Assembly (NCBI GenBank): GCA_024699395.1
Contig: JAILPU010000034.1
Location: forward strand, 1 to 16,037
Source of the DNA: Lachnospiraceae bacterium
Lineage (GTDB): Bacteria; Bacillota; Clostridia; Lachnospirales; Lachnospiraceae
Direction of reading: 5' to 3'
DNA: 16,037 bases
Shown here: in pieces, positions 1-6,764 of the stretch
Numbering within the stretch: the first letter of the stretch is position 1
Layout: each line of letters opens with the position of its first letter
Position numbers and translations under genes: made by a program
The notes under the pieces: model-generated
Databases searched by the model: none
Told to the model about the DNA's origin: nothing
What the model saw: the letters and a program-made list of their open reading frames with translations, nothing else

Positions 1-103
1 GCTCGATTCCGTCTTTACTAAGAACAGCTTTTATTCTGTTATAAGAAATCTCAATATTCTTCTCCTCATTGTATGAGGGAAGGATTACAGAAACAAGTCC
101 CAT
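1..103 (-). CDS. Family 2 glycosyltransferase, N-terminal fragment
   Basis: This gene runs off the left edge; only the first 34 residues are present. They begin MGLVSVILPSYNEEKNIE, the classic first beta strand and nucleotide-sugar loop of GT-A family 2 glycosyltransferases, in the style of DPM1/GtrB polyprenyl-phosphate sugar transferases. The ATG at 101-103 was chosen because an AGAGG ribosome binding site (112-116) lies 8 bp upstream. The frame stays open upstream to a stop at 188-190 but offers only TTG/GTG starts there. It follows the GtrII-family gene after a 185-bp gap, the pairing expected for a Gtr-type system in which GtrB makes the polyprenyl-phosphate sugar used by GtrII. The family is secure from the N-terminus. 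The GtrB assignment is inference, because the C-terminal membrane segments lie outside the window. Confidence 0.85.
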   Translation of the reverse strand, partial: MGLVSVILPSYNEEKNIEISYNRIKAVLSKDGIE

Positions 104-111
104 ACCTTTAT

Positions 112-116
112 CCTCT
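112..116 (-). promoter_or_regulatory. Ribosome binding site deciding the start at 103
   Basis: AGAGG on the minus strand, 8 bp before the ATG at 101-103. It supports that ATG over the in-frame TTG and GTG codons further upstream. Confidence 0.7.
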
Positions 117-288
117 TTTGATATACCATGCCCGGGTACCACATCACCCTGCACAGAGTCCAAATTTACACAACAGCCATTCTTTTTTTATTCGTTACAT
201 CCATACCATGGGTTTGTGATGTGGCACAATCATTTATATTCAAGGCTGTACGTGTGGCCGATTTCCAAGACATACATCCCGATGGAAA

Positions 289-1839
289 TTATCTCTCGAA
301 ATTTTCAGTCTTCACATATATAACTCCGTCCACCATCTTAACGGAACCCGGATTGGGGAAGGAAGGCATATTAATATATTCCTCTGAATTATATATGATT
401 CCCATCTCCTCCACCGACACAAAGTTAAGGTCGGCGCCGAGATAATTTTTCATAAACGCTCTGTAGTTCTCGGCGGTATATACAAGATATTCACCGCTTA
501 AACCAATCATATTTCCGGTGACATCCCCGGTGATATCGCTTTCGGGATATTCCTTATCCCCCACGACTCCCACCATGGCAATGGGAACACCGTGTGTGTA
601 ACCCGGCGTCTGTTCAATCCTGTCAAGAAGCCTTGTGCAGAAGGCGTAGGTTCTCTCATATTTCTTGCTGAGATTGGAATAACCTATATTGTCACAGATT
701 CCGTAATTAAATACAAAAACAGCAAATCCCAGGGACAATACCCACATGAGAATTCTCTTTTTGTCCTTTATGGGTAAAAGCAAAAGACTCATATCAAGAA
801 GACATACAAGCAAAAATACCCACTGATATCTCATAACAAGATGATAGGTAAGATTTCCCGATATAAGCATTATCATATTACACAAAAGAGGAACCGCAAC
901 AACGGATACAGCGCATATTGCCAACCCTCTTGCCAAAGCCTTTTTCTCAAGATCCTTAAACCTTACAAAAAGGGATACCACAACACATCCCGCAATAAGG
1001 ATAAGTGCCGCAAGTACAAAGAAATTGGGAATTATAATCTTTCCCTTAAAGGAAAATACCACAAAATCCTTATACATATTTTTAAGGTTATCAATAAGAC
1101 CCGCGGAGTGACCCACAGACTCAAGATCATTTATTCCCTGATAGGTATCAAGGTCTTTACCCTGTATAAATAAGAGGATCTTTAAAAGTCCGTAGTACAG
1201 TGCGCCGCCAAAAGCTCCCATAAAAACATATCTTCCCAAGGTAGAGAAGGATTTTTTATTAAAGCCTTTGATCACAAAATTTTTTGCCACCACATAAAAG
1301 GAAAGCAAGGCGCAGACAGGAAGATATGCCTGGTAAATCCCCATACTGAAAGCCAATGCTACAGCGCCCCATATCTGACCTTTTTTTAAACGGTCCGTAA
1401 GCCACACTGCCAACACCGCGAGCATAAGCCCCATCATATATCCGTCAAGGGTATAGATGTACGCACAGGTGGATGAAAATGACGGAAATGTCACAATCAG
1501 TCCCGAAACAATCACTGCAAACACTTCGTCCTTAATCTTAAAAAGATCGATTAAAAGCATTGAAGCTATTCCCAGATAGCAAAGTGCCAGTACCCCCGAA
1601 ACCCAGGGCAGCGTGTAAAAGGAACTTATACCGCAGGCGATCATAAGAAACCACCTTCCGGAGGTTATCATATTCTGATCAAAATAAATGCTTCCAAGCC
1701 CGTCATGATTGGGAAAATCTCCCATAAAGGCGGGCATGTGGACAAGAAGTCCAATAATAATTGCACTTACAAATGTAACCCCAGCTAAGGGCGATATCCT
1801 GTTTTTTAAGTTTTTTACAAACAGTCCGGGAGTATTCAT
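289..1839 (-). CDS. GtrII-family membrane glucosyltransferase
   Basis: A 516-residue polytopic membrane protein resembling the GtrII (glucosyl transferase GtrII) family. These enzymes move a sugar from a polyprenyl-phosphate carrier to a surface glycan on the outer face of the membrane. The first membrane helix is at about residues 19-37. It is followed by an outward acidic loop with NHDG (44-47) and GRW (61-63), then the family-like stretch YTLDGYMMG (129-137). About nine to ten further hydrophobic segments lead to a soluble tail of roughly 120 residues. Length is normal for the family. The ATG at 1837-1839 has a strong GGAAGGA site 6 bp upstream, and a sigma-70-type promoter lies just before it, so the gene begins its own transcription unit. 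The next gene starts like a GtrB-type enzyme, which fits a Gtr pair. The sugar and acceptor cannot be told from the sequence. Confidence 0.82.
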   Translation of the reverse strand: MNTPGLFVKNLKNRISPLAGVTFVSAIIIGLLVHMPAFMGDFPNHDGLGSIYFDQNMITSGRWFLMIACGISSFYTLPWVSGVLALCYLGIASMLLIDLFKIKDEVFAVIVSGLIVTFPSFSSTCAYIYTLDGYMMGLMLAVLAVWLTDRLKKGQIWGAVALAFSMGIYQAYLPVCALLSFYVVAKNFVIKGFNKKSFSTLGRYVFMGAFGGALYYGLLKILLFIQGKDLDTYQGINDLESVGHSAGLIDNLKNMYKDFVVFSFKGKIIIPNFFVLAALILIAGCVVVSLFVRFKDLEKKALARGLAICAVSVVAVPLLCNMIMLISGNLTYHLVMRYQWVFLLVCLLDMSLLLLPIKDKKRILMWVLSLGFAVFVFNYGICDNIGYSNLSKKYERTYAFCTRLLDRIEQTPGYTHGVPIAMVGVVGDKEYPESDITGDVTGNMIGLSGEYLVYTAENYRAFMKNYLGADLNFVSVEEMGIIYNSEEYINMPSFPNPGSVKMVDGVIYVKTENFER

Positions 1840-1845
1840 GAATCA

Positions 1846-1852
1846 TCCTTCC
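1846..1852 (-). promoter_or_regulatory. Ribosome binding site of the GtrII-family gene
   Basis: GGAAGGA on the minus strand, 6 bp before the ATG at 1837-1839. It is a near-ideal Shine-Dalgarno match. Confidence 0.75.
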
Positions 1853-1876
1853 AAATCAGTGTAAACTCAAAACCTT

Positions 1877-1905
1877 ATTATATCCTCTCAGGGAATGTTT
1901 CGCAA
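1877..1905 (-). promoter_or_regulatory. Sigma-70-type promoter before the GtrII-family gene
   Basis: Read on the minus strand, TTGCGA (1900-1905) is followed after exactly 17 bp by a perfect TATAAT (1877-1882). The expected start of transcription is near 1870, giving a leader of about 30 bases before the ATG at 1839. The promoter lies in the only sizeable gap between the large operon and the GtrII-family gene, so it would let the left genes be expressed independently. Degenerate repeats lie immediately upstream (1925-2085), where an activator or repressor could bind. The -10 element and spacing are strong; the -35 element matches the consensus at four of six positions. Confidence 0.75.
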
Positions 1906-1924
1906 CCGCCCCAACAAGACCACC

Positions 1925-1996
1925 GTCATGGCCATCGGAATAACACTTGCCATGACTATCGGGATAACACCGGCCATGCCTGCCGAGATAACAAAT
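1925..1996. repeat. Three degenerate 24-bp tandem repeats
   Basis: Three contiguous 24-bp units lie at 1925-1948, 1949-1972 and 1973-1996. By hand alignment units 1 and 2 agree at 18 of 24 positions, units 2 and 3 at 17, and units 1 and 3 at 15. The best conserved parts are the CATG near the start of each unit and the ATAACA near its end. A weaker, possibly related unit continues at 1997-2021. The array sits 20 bp upstream of the -35 element of the promoter at 1877-1905. It could be a decayed minisatellite or a set of protein-binding sites; the function is unknown. Confidence 0.6.
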
Positions 1997-2021
1997 CGTC
2001 ATTGTCGCTATACCAACGTTA

Positions 2022-2085
2022 CGTCATGGTCCATGCAACACGTTTTGTTACACCCACTGTAATACCGGTTCGTCATGGTCCATGC
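2022..2085. repeat. 15-bp direct repeat with palindromic core
   Basis: The sequence CGTCATGGTCCATGC occurs exactly at 2022-2036 and again at 2071-2085, 49 bp apart. Its core CATGGTCCATG is an inverted repeat of two 5-bp arms around one base. CATGAC/GTCATG words also recur in the 24-bp units to the left, so both repeats may share an origin. Two identical palindromic sites spaced by nearly five helical turns upstream of a promoter resemble operator pairs, but no regulator is encoded in this window. Confidence 0.6.
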
Positions 2086-2125
2086 GACAATCATTCCACC
2101 GCGATCGATGCGACATCGTTATGGC

Positions 2126-2147
2126 TTGATTACTCTGCTGTAATCAA
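2126..2147 (-). other. Hairpin over the stop codon of the SGNH hydrolase gene
   Basis: TTGATTAC and GTAATCAA form a perfect 8-bp stem with a 6-base loop, including the stop codon at 2130-2132. No run of T follows on the transcribed strand, so it does not look like a standard intrinsic terminator. It may protect the 3' end of the message or weakly reduce read-through from the large operon. Confidence 0.4.
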
Positions 2148-2942
2148 CACCTTACCGATTTTCGTAGCAATTTCCCTCCTCATCTTATCATTTGGGTGGA
2201 CGCCGTCGGTGGTATATTTATTTCTGTCATCATAATCTTTCGTATCATAAAGATCCTCGTAGAGATCGATGCACTCTAAATTATACTCTTTGGCAATTTC
2301 CTTAACCCATTCCACATAGGAGGACAGGTTGTAACCTTCTATCTCGTATTCCTCACAGGTTTTTCCGTTGGTCTCATACCAGGTATAGGGAGGGGTAATA
2401 AGAATAATCCGGGTATCTTTAAAAGCCTTTGAAAGCTTTTCAATAACCTCTTTATATTCCTCTTTAAAATTTTTGCCCTCGCCGGAATGGTAATCGTTAA
2501 GACCGTGTCCGATTATTATATATTTAAGATCTTTGGTATCAAGTCTTCTCATCTTACGCATCAAAGATCTGAAATACTCGGTGTTACTCTCCCTCACGTG
2601 GGCGGATAGCTGGGGTCCGAAATCCCCGGATATAAGGCTGTCGCAAATACCCGAAAGGCTGTACGCACCCTTGGAATCAGACTTATTCACATTGTCCCTG
2701 TCATATACCCCTTTGGTACCCCCGAAGGCTCCGTTAAAAACATTAAGCCCCGTTTCCCCGGACAGTATTTCAGAGATTCCTGTTTCATCTCTCACAAGCC
2801 CGAAGATGCTGTCCCCTAAGATTAACACGTCAGCATGGGTCTTCTCACCTCTCTTTGTAAAAAGGCACAAACACACAGCTGCAATTAAAACCAACACCGA
2901 TACAATCCCTGTGAGAACCTTTATTCTGTTATCATTTTTCAT
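2130..2942 (-). CDS. Membrane-anchored SGNH/GDSL-type hydrolase
   Basis: A 270-residue protein with one N-terminal membrane anchor (about residues 9-28) and an extracytoplasmic SGNH-hydrolase domain. The catalytic blocks are visible: GDSI (43-46, Ser45 the likely nucleophile), the glycine-rich NGAFGG (70-75), GLND (147-150, Asn149) and DGVHP (246-250, Asp246 and His249). SGNH enzymes act on ester bonds, often adding or removing acetyl groups on glycans. The membrane anchor and location in a glycan operon suggest it edits acyl groups on the exported sugar. It overlaps pseG by four bases (ATGA) and is the last gene of the operon. Its first catalytic block is strikingly like that of the SGNH domain encoded at 11016-12689, including the shared word DETGI. 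Whether it is an esterase or a transferase cannot be told from sequence. Confidence 0.85.
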   Translation of the reverse strand: MKNDNRIKVLTGIVSVLVLIAAVCLCLFTKRGEKTHADVLILGDSIFGLVRDETGISEILSGETGLNVFNGAFGGTKGVYDRDNVNKSDSKGAYSLSGICDSLISGDFGPQLSAHVRESNTEYFRSLMRKMRRLDTKDLKYIIIGHGLNDYHSGEGKNFKEEYKEVIEKLSKAFKDTRIILITPPYTWYETNGKTCEEYEIEGYNLSSYVEWVKEIAKEYNLECIDLYEDLYDTKDYDDRNKYTTDGVHPNDKMRREIATKIGKVLITAE

Positions 2943-3961
2943 CGAACAAGTTCTCCCGCGATTCTGGCGGCGCCTCTTGCATCCACCGTCCTCTTCATAA
3001 GATCGTTCATTATCTGTCTTGCCCTGAAATTATCCTTAAGGATAGCCGCCGTATCAAGAAGTCTTTTGCACACTCCCTCGGGATCCAGAGAAAAATCTCC
3101 GGCATTTACTATGCCCATATCCTTTTCCAAACACCCCGCAAGCATTCTCTGATTCTCGGCATAATAAAAACATACTGTGGGAACACCCATGGCACAAAGC
3201 TCATAGATGGTGCTTCCCGCCGCCGAGAGGGCAAGGTCGCATTTTAACATAAGACTTGCCATATCACTCACGTTCTCCCAGACTTCAATCCTTCCGGGAT
3301 TTTCCATGCAGAATTTTTTAACTGCCTCACCGTGGGGTGAAACTGTTCCCACCACCACATTTATGACACATCCCTCAAATTCTTTTCTCTTCAAAAACTC
3401 ATCGCATATCTTAACTGCGGCTCCGTAACGGTCTCCCCCTCCGGTGGTAAGAAGGATATTTTTAACATTCCTTGAAAGTGCCAGGGAATGACCCAGAAAC
3501 TGTCTTCTTAAGGGAGCATACTTGGGACCCAGAAGATTTTTTCTGTTCTTGTACTGAGTCTCCTTCTGATCGAGATAAATCCCGTAAATATTGTAATTGA
3601 TCAATATATCCACGGGATAATCCATTCTGAAATCATCATCGAAGCAGGCAACGGGGCAGAGCTTCCCCAGTTCTTCATAATAATCCTTATCAAAAAAATA
3701 ACTGTCCGCAAGAATGATTGCCTTGTCGTCCCTCTCTATAAGAGGCTTTATAATGTCTATTTCCTTCCCGGGATTTTGGTAATCGGTTCCCAAAACCATA
3801 CAGGGATAATTAAGACCGGTAATCAGGTCCCTTACGGAATCATCCGCCAGAATAAAATATACATGTCCTTTGTTTATCCTGTAGGCCTCCGCCACGGACA
3901 GACATCTCATTATATGACCTGTTCCTATGGTGGCATTGCCGTCCGCTCTTATATAAAGCAT
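2939..3961 (-). CDS. pseG: PseG: UDP-2,4-diacetamido-2,4,6-trideoxy-beta-L-altropyranose hydrolase
   Basis: This cytoplasmic enzyme removes UDP from the diacetamido-trideoxy-altrose nucleotide, the fourth step toward CMP-pseudaminic acid. The hallmark N-terminal motif RADGNATIGTGHIMRC is at residues 5-20, and His16 corresponds to the catalytic histidine of the Campylobacter enzyme. The second GT-B-like domain shows LTTGGGD (171-177), SAAGSTIYELCAMGVPT (246-262) and YAENQ (267-271), which bind the uridine diphosphate part. At 340 residues it is a single-domain PseG with no fused acetyltransferase, consistent with the separate PseH in this operon. Its ATG at 3959-3961 follows a good AGAGG site, and its stop overlaps the next start by four bases. 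It separates this locus from a legionaminic acid locus, where this kind of hydrolase is not used. Confidence 0.92.
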   Translation of the reverse strand: MLYIRADGNATIGTGHIMRCLSVAEAYRINKGHVYFILADDSVRDLITGLNYPCMVLGTDYQNPGKEIDIIKPLIERDDKAIILADSYFFDKDYYEELGKLCPVACFDDDFRMDYPVDILINYNIYGIYLDQKETQYKNRKNLLGPKYAPLRRQFLGHSLALSRNVKNILLTTGGGDRYGAAVKICDEFLKRKEFEGCVINVVVGTVSPHGEAVKKFCMENPGRIEVWENVSDMASLMLKCDLALSAAGSTIYELCAMGVPTVCFYYAENQRMLAGCLEKDMGIVNAGDFSLDPEGVCKRLLDTAAILKDNFRARQIMNDLMKRTVDARGAARIAGELVR

Positions 3962-3972
3962 TCTTTGTCCTC

Positions 3973-4995
3973 TTAGCCTTTTCTCAAGTTCCTGTAAAAC
4001 TTTTTAAGTGTGTAATATAAATAAAACAACAAATCAGACTTCTTCTGAAGTGCAATAAGCTTTCTTTCTTCACAACCTATAAGTTCTTTGTAATACTCAT
4101 TGTCCATAAAGGCGGGGAAAAATTCATTGACCTCAAGTCTCAGCCTTTTAATAAAAGCAAGACTTTTTTTGCAGGGTGAAGCCATATATGAAAACAGGGT
4201 GTTCACGTAAGCCACCTCTGTATATCTGAATTCCACCTCACTGAAATAATCATCCAGCACATGCTTGGCTTTGGCTTCCTCCACCATCCTTCTCCCGGAT
4301 TTTACCCTGTCCTCAAAGCTTTTTTCGGTAACCATGTGAACGGTGGATGTGGGATGCTGTACATAGAAATATCCGCACTTTTCGGAATGTTCCAGATGAC
4401 CGGTATAATATGACCAGATTACTCCGGCGCAGTTATCCTCATAGAGAATATCCTCGGGAAAATCCAGTTTGTTTTCCTCTATAAGTGTTTTTTTGTAGAT
4501 TTTGGTGACCATGCTTCCGGGTCTTATAAGAAGTTTTTTCAACTTCTCTTTGTCCATGGGTCCTGTCTGATCGGCTGTATTATTGACAATCCTGTCACTT
4601 TTATCAAAGACATAGCCGTTGACCCTGGCGTAATCCGAAGACACCACATCGGCACCCTTTTTTTCACCCAACGTGATAAGATCTTCAAAATAATCATTTT
4701 CCACAAAGTCGTCGCTGTCTATAAAGCCTACCCACTCTCCCGTAGCCTCTTTAAGTCCCACATTTCTTGCGTGACCCTGACGCTTGTTTTCACTAAGGGC
4801 AATAATACGAATTTTATCGGGATATGCTTTTTCAAAATCTCTGCACACCTGTAAAGAATCATCAGTGGAAGCATCGTCCACCAGAATTATCTCCATATCC
4901 TCCACTGTCTGTGCCACAAGGGATTCAAGACAATGCTTTAACTTGTCGTCTGCGGCCACATTGTACACGGGCACTATGACGGATATTTTTTTCAT
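3973..4995 (-). CDS. Family 2 glycosyltransferase (GT-A, cytoplasmic)
   Basis: A 340-residue GT-A glycosyltransferase of family 2. The N-terminal domain carries ISVIVPVYN (4-12), the sugar-nucleotide loop VDDASTD (39-45), GHARNVGL (74-81) and the metal-binding DSDD (93-96). The C-terminal third is charged and contains no convincing transmembrane helix; it ends in a basic tail that may touch the membrane. It probably adds one sugar to a lipid-linked oligosaccharide on the cytoplasmic face, before export by the ABC protein encoded just upstream. The start overlaps the ABC gene's stop by four bases (ATGA), with an AGAGG site inside the end of that gene. The sugar donor and acceptor are not predictable from these motifs. 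Confidence 0.88.
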   Translation of the reverse strand: MKKISVIVPVYNVAADDKLKHCLESLVAQTVEDMEIILVDDASTDDSLQVCRDFEKAYPDKIRIIALSENKRQGHARNVGLKEATGEWVGFIDSDDFVENDYFEDLITLGEKKGADVVSSDYARVNGYVFDKSDRIVNNTADQTGPMDKEKLKKLLIRPGSMVTKIYKKTLIEENKLDFPEDILYEDNCAGVIWSYYTGHLEHSEKCGYFYVQHPTSTVHMVTEKSFEDRVKSGRRMVEEAKAKHVLDDYFSEVEFRYTEVAYVNTLFSYMASPCKKSLAFIKRLRLEVNEFFPAFMDNEYYKELIGCEERKLIALQKKSDLLFYLYYTLKKFYRNLRKG

Positions 4996-6743
4996 TGGAT
5001 ACTTCCTCTCTCCAAAGAAGCCTTTCCATTTTCAATGCGGTATACCATATCGCATTTTTCTATGGTCTGAAGTCTGTGAGCAATTATAATAAGGGTTTTC
5101 TTTCCTCTGAAACGGTTGATGGAATCCATAATGGCCTTCTCGGTGTCATTGTCCAGAGCCGAAGTTGCCTCGTCGAGAATAAGGACTTCAGGATCGTTGT
5201 ATAGAGCTCTTGCAATACCGATACGCTGTCTCTGTCCGCCGGAAATACGGATTCCTCTCTCTCCTATTCCCGTATCAAGACCGTCGGGAAGGTTTTTTAC
5301 AAATTCATCAAGCTGTGCTTCCTTAAGGACCTCCCAGACTCTGTTTTCATCGATTTTGTCGGCATCAACTCCAAATGCCACGTTGTTTCTGATGGTATCG
5401 TCAAGCATAAAGATCATCTGGGGAATGTAGCCCACGTTTTTAAGATACTGTCTGTATGCTGTCTTTACATCCTTTCCGTCCGCAAGCACAACACCTTCCG
5501 AATTGGACAAAAGTCCCAAAAGAATATCAACCACCGTACTCTTTCCGGCGCCGGATGAACCCACGATACCCACGCTCTTTCCCACGGGGACCTTAAGAGA
5601 TGCCTTGTCAAATATAAGCTTGTCGGTTCCGGGATATGCATAAGTTATATCCTTAAGTTCAAGACTTTCGCTAATGGGAAGCTTGTCATCGAAATCGGTG
5701 GCAAAACTCATATCCACATTTTTGTCCTGGGTCTCATCCTTGAGGTTGTCGCTTACTCCCATAAAGAAGGGCTCAAAATAAGCGATGGAATTAATCTGAT
5801 TGTTAATGCGGTTAACCGCGGGCAAAAGCACAAATGCCGCAGCCGCAAGAGTGGAGAGACCGTCCACCATATTGGAGCAGTCCACCCCGGAAAGTACCAG
5901 GAATATCATGTATCCCATCATAACCGCAACACAAGCTGTCTCTATAAGAAGCTTAGGAATATTATTGTAAAGGCTGTACTTTTGTACCGCATCCACATAA
6001 CCTTTTCCGCACTTTTTGTACTCATTTACAAAATGCTGCTCCTTGCATGCTATCTTCACCTCTTTGATACCCATTACGGTCTGGCTTATCCACTTAAAGA
6101 GCATGCTGTAGTAATCCTGATTATCCTTGCCGGCTTTATACATTATGGGCTTTAACACCTTCTTGATAACAAGCATAAGAAGGATAAGGACAATAGCCAG
6201 AAGAATGGTCATAGTTCCGTTTGTGGCAAAACAGTAGCTCACCACAAAAAGAGATACCACTCCGTCACTTAAAAGCTGAAGAAGGGCAAGGATTAATGCG
6301 TACATATTGTTAACGTCGGAAGTGATACTCCTTTGCACAACAGCGGTATCCGCATTAAGGAAGAACTCATAACCCCTCCTTAAATAGTTTCGCATCATAC
6401 GCTCCGAGGTCTTGAACTGATTGGTGTAAACGAATTTAAAGGTAAGTTTTTGCTGAAAAAACAAAAAGAGATTTTTAACCACAAACACAAGAACAAGAAG
6501 CGCCATAACCGTTACGGCAAACTGCCTCTGGCTGTTACAGTGAAGTATTCTGTATAAAAGCTGAGCCACCCTGCTTTTCCCGGACTGCTCGGGATCGATT
6601 ATAACATTGACGGCTTCCACAAGCATTCCCACACCGGCGGTCTGTAAAAAAGCTCCTATCACCATAAGCACCATAAGTCCTAACATGGTACGCTTTTGTT
6701 TGCCGTCAAGCAAAACATTTAATTTCTTTATGATCTTTATCAT
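4992..6743 (-). CDS. ABC exporter/flippase with fused membrane and ATPase domains (PglK/MsbA type)
   Basis: A 583-residue half-transporter with an N-terminal six-helix membrane domain (about residues 20-330) and a C-terminal ATPase domain (about 360-583). The ATPase is complete: Walker A GSSGAGKS (395-402), Q-loop Gln442, signature SGGQ (501-504), Walker B LILDE (521-525) and switch His556. The order, length and single-chain layout match PglK-type lipid-linked oligosaccharide flippases and MsbA relatives. The setting among glycosyltransferases and nonulosonic acid enzymes points to flipping a lipid-linked glycan rather than exporting a drug or peptide. It likely works as a homodimer in the cytoplasmic membrane. 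A 21-bp gap, the largest inside the operon, precedes it and holds an AAGGAAAG ribosome site. The transporter family is certain; the substrate is inferred from neighbours. Confidence 0.88.
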   Translation of the reverse strand: MIKIIKKLNVLLDGKQKRTMLGLMVLMVIGAFLQTAGVGMLVEAVNVIIDPEQSGKSRVAQLLYRILHCNSQRQFAVTVMALLVLVFVVKNLFLFFQQKLTFKFVYTNQFKTSERMMRNYLRRGYEFFLNADTAVVQRSITSDVNNMYALILALLQLLSDGVVSLFVVSYCFATNGTMTILLAIVLILLMLVIKKVLKPIMYKAGKDNQDYYSMLFKWISQTVMGIKEVKIACKEQHFVNEYKKCGKGYVDAVQKYSLYNNIPKLLIETACVAVMMGYMIFLVLSGVDCSNMVDGLSTLAAAAFVLLPAVNRINNQINSIAYFEPFFMGVSDNLKDETQDKNVDMSFATDFDDKLPISESLELKDITYAYPGTDKLIFDKASLKVPVGKSVGIVGSSGAGKSTVVDILLGLLSNSEGVVLADGKDVKTAYRQYLKNVGYIPQMIFMLDDTIRNNVAFGVDADKIDENRVWEVLKEAQLDEFVKNLPDGLDTGIGERGIRISGGQRQRIGIARALYNDPEVLILDEATSALDNDTEKAIMDSINRFRGKKTLIIIAHRLQTIEKCDMVYRIENGKASLERGSIQ

Positions 6744-6764
6744 TTATCTTTCCTTCTTAAATAC

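Noticed and set aside
1895..2062. Plus-strand 55-codon frame with an octapeptide repeat (AM..GIT pattern) across the tandem repeats
   Set aside because: The repeat pattern follows automatically from the 24-bp period. There is no ribosome site at a workable distance from the ATG, and two minus-strand frames are also open across parts of the same units, so coding is not supported.
1925..2085. CRISPR array
   Set aside because: The units are contiguous without unique spacers, diverge strongly from each other, and no cas gene is present.
2126..2147. Intrinsic terminator of the large operon
   Set aside because: The 8-bp stem is AT-rich and no T run follows on the transcribed strand; it is kept only as a hairpin.
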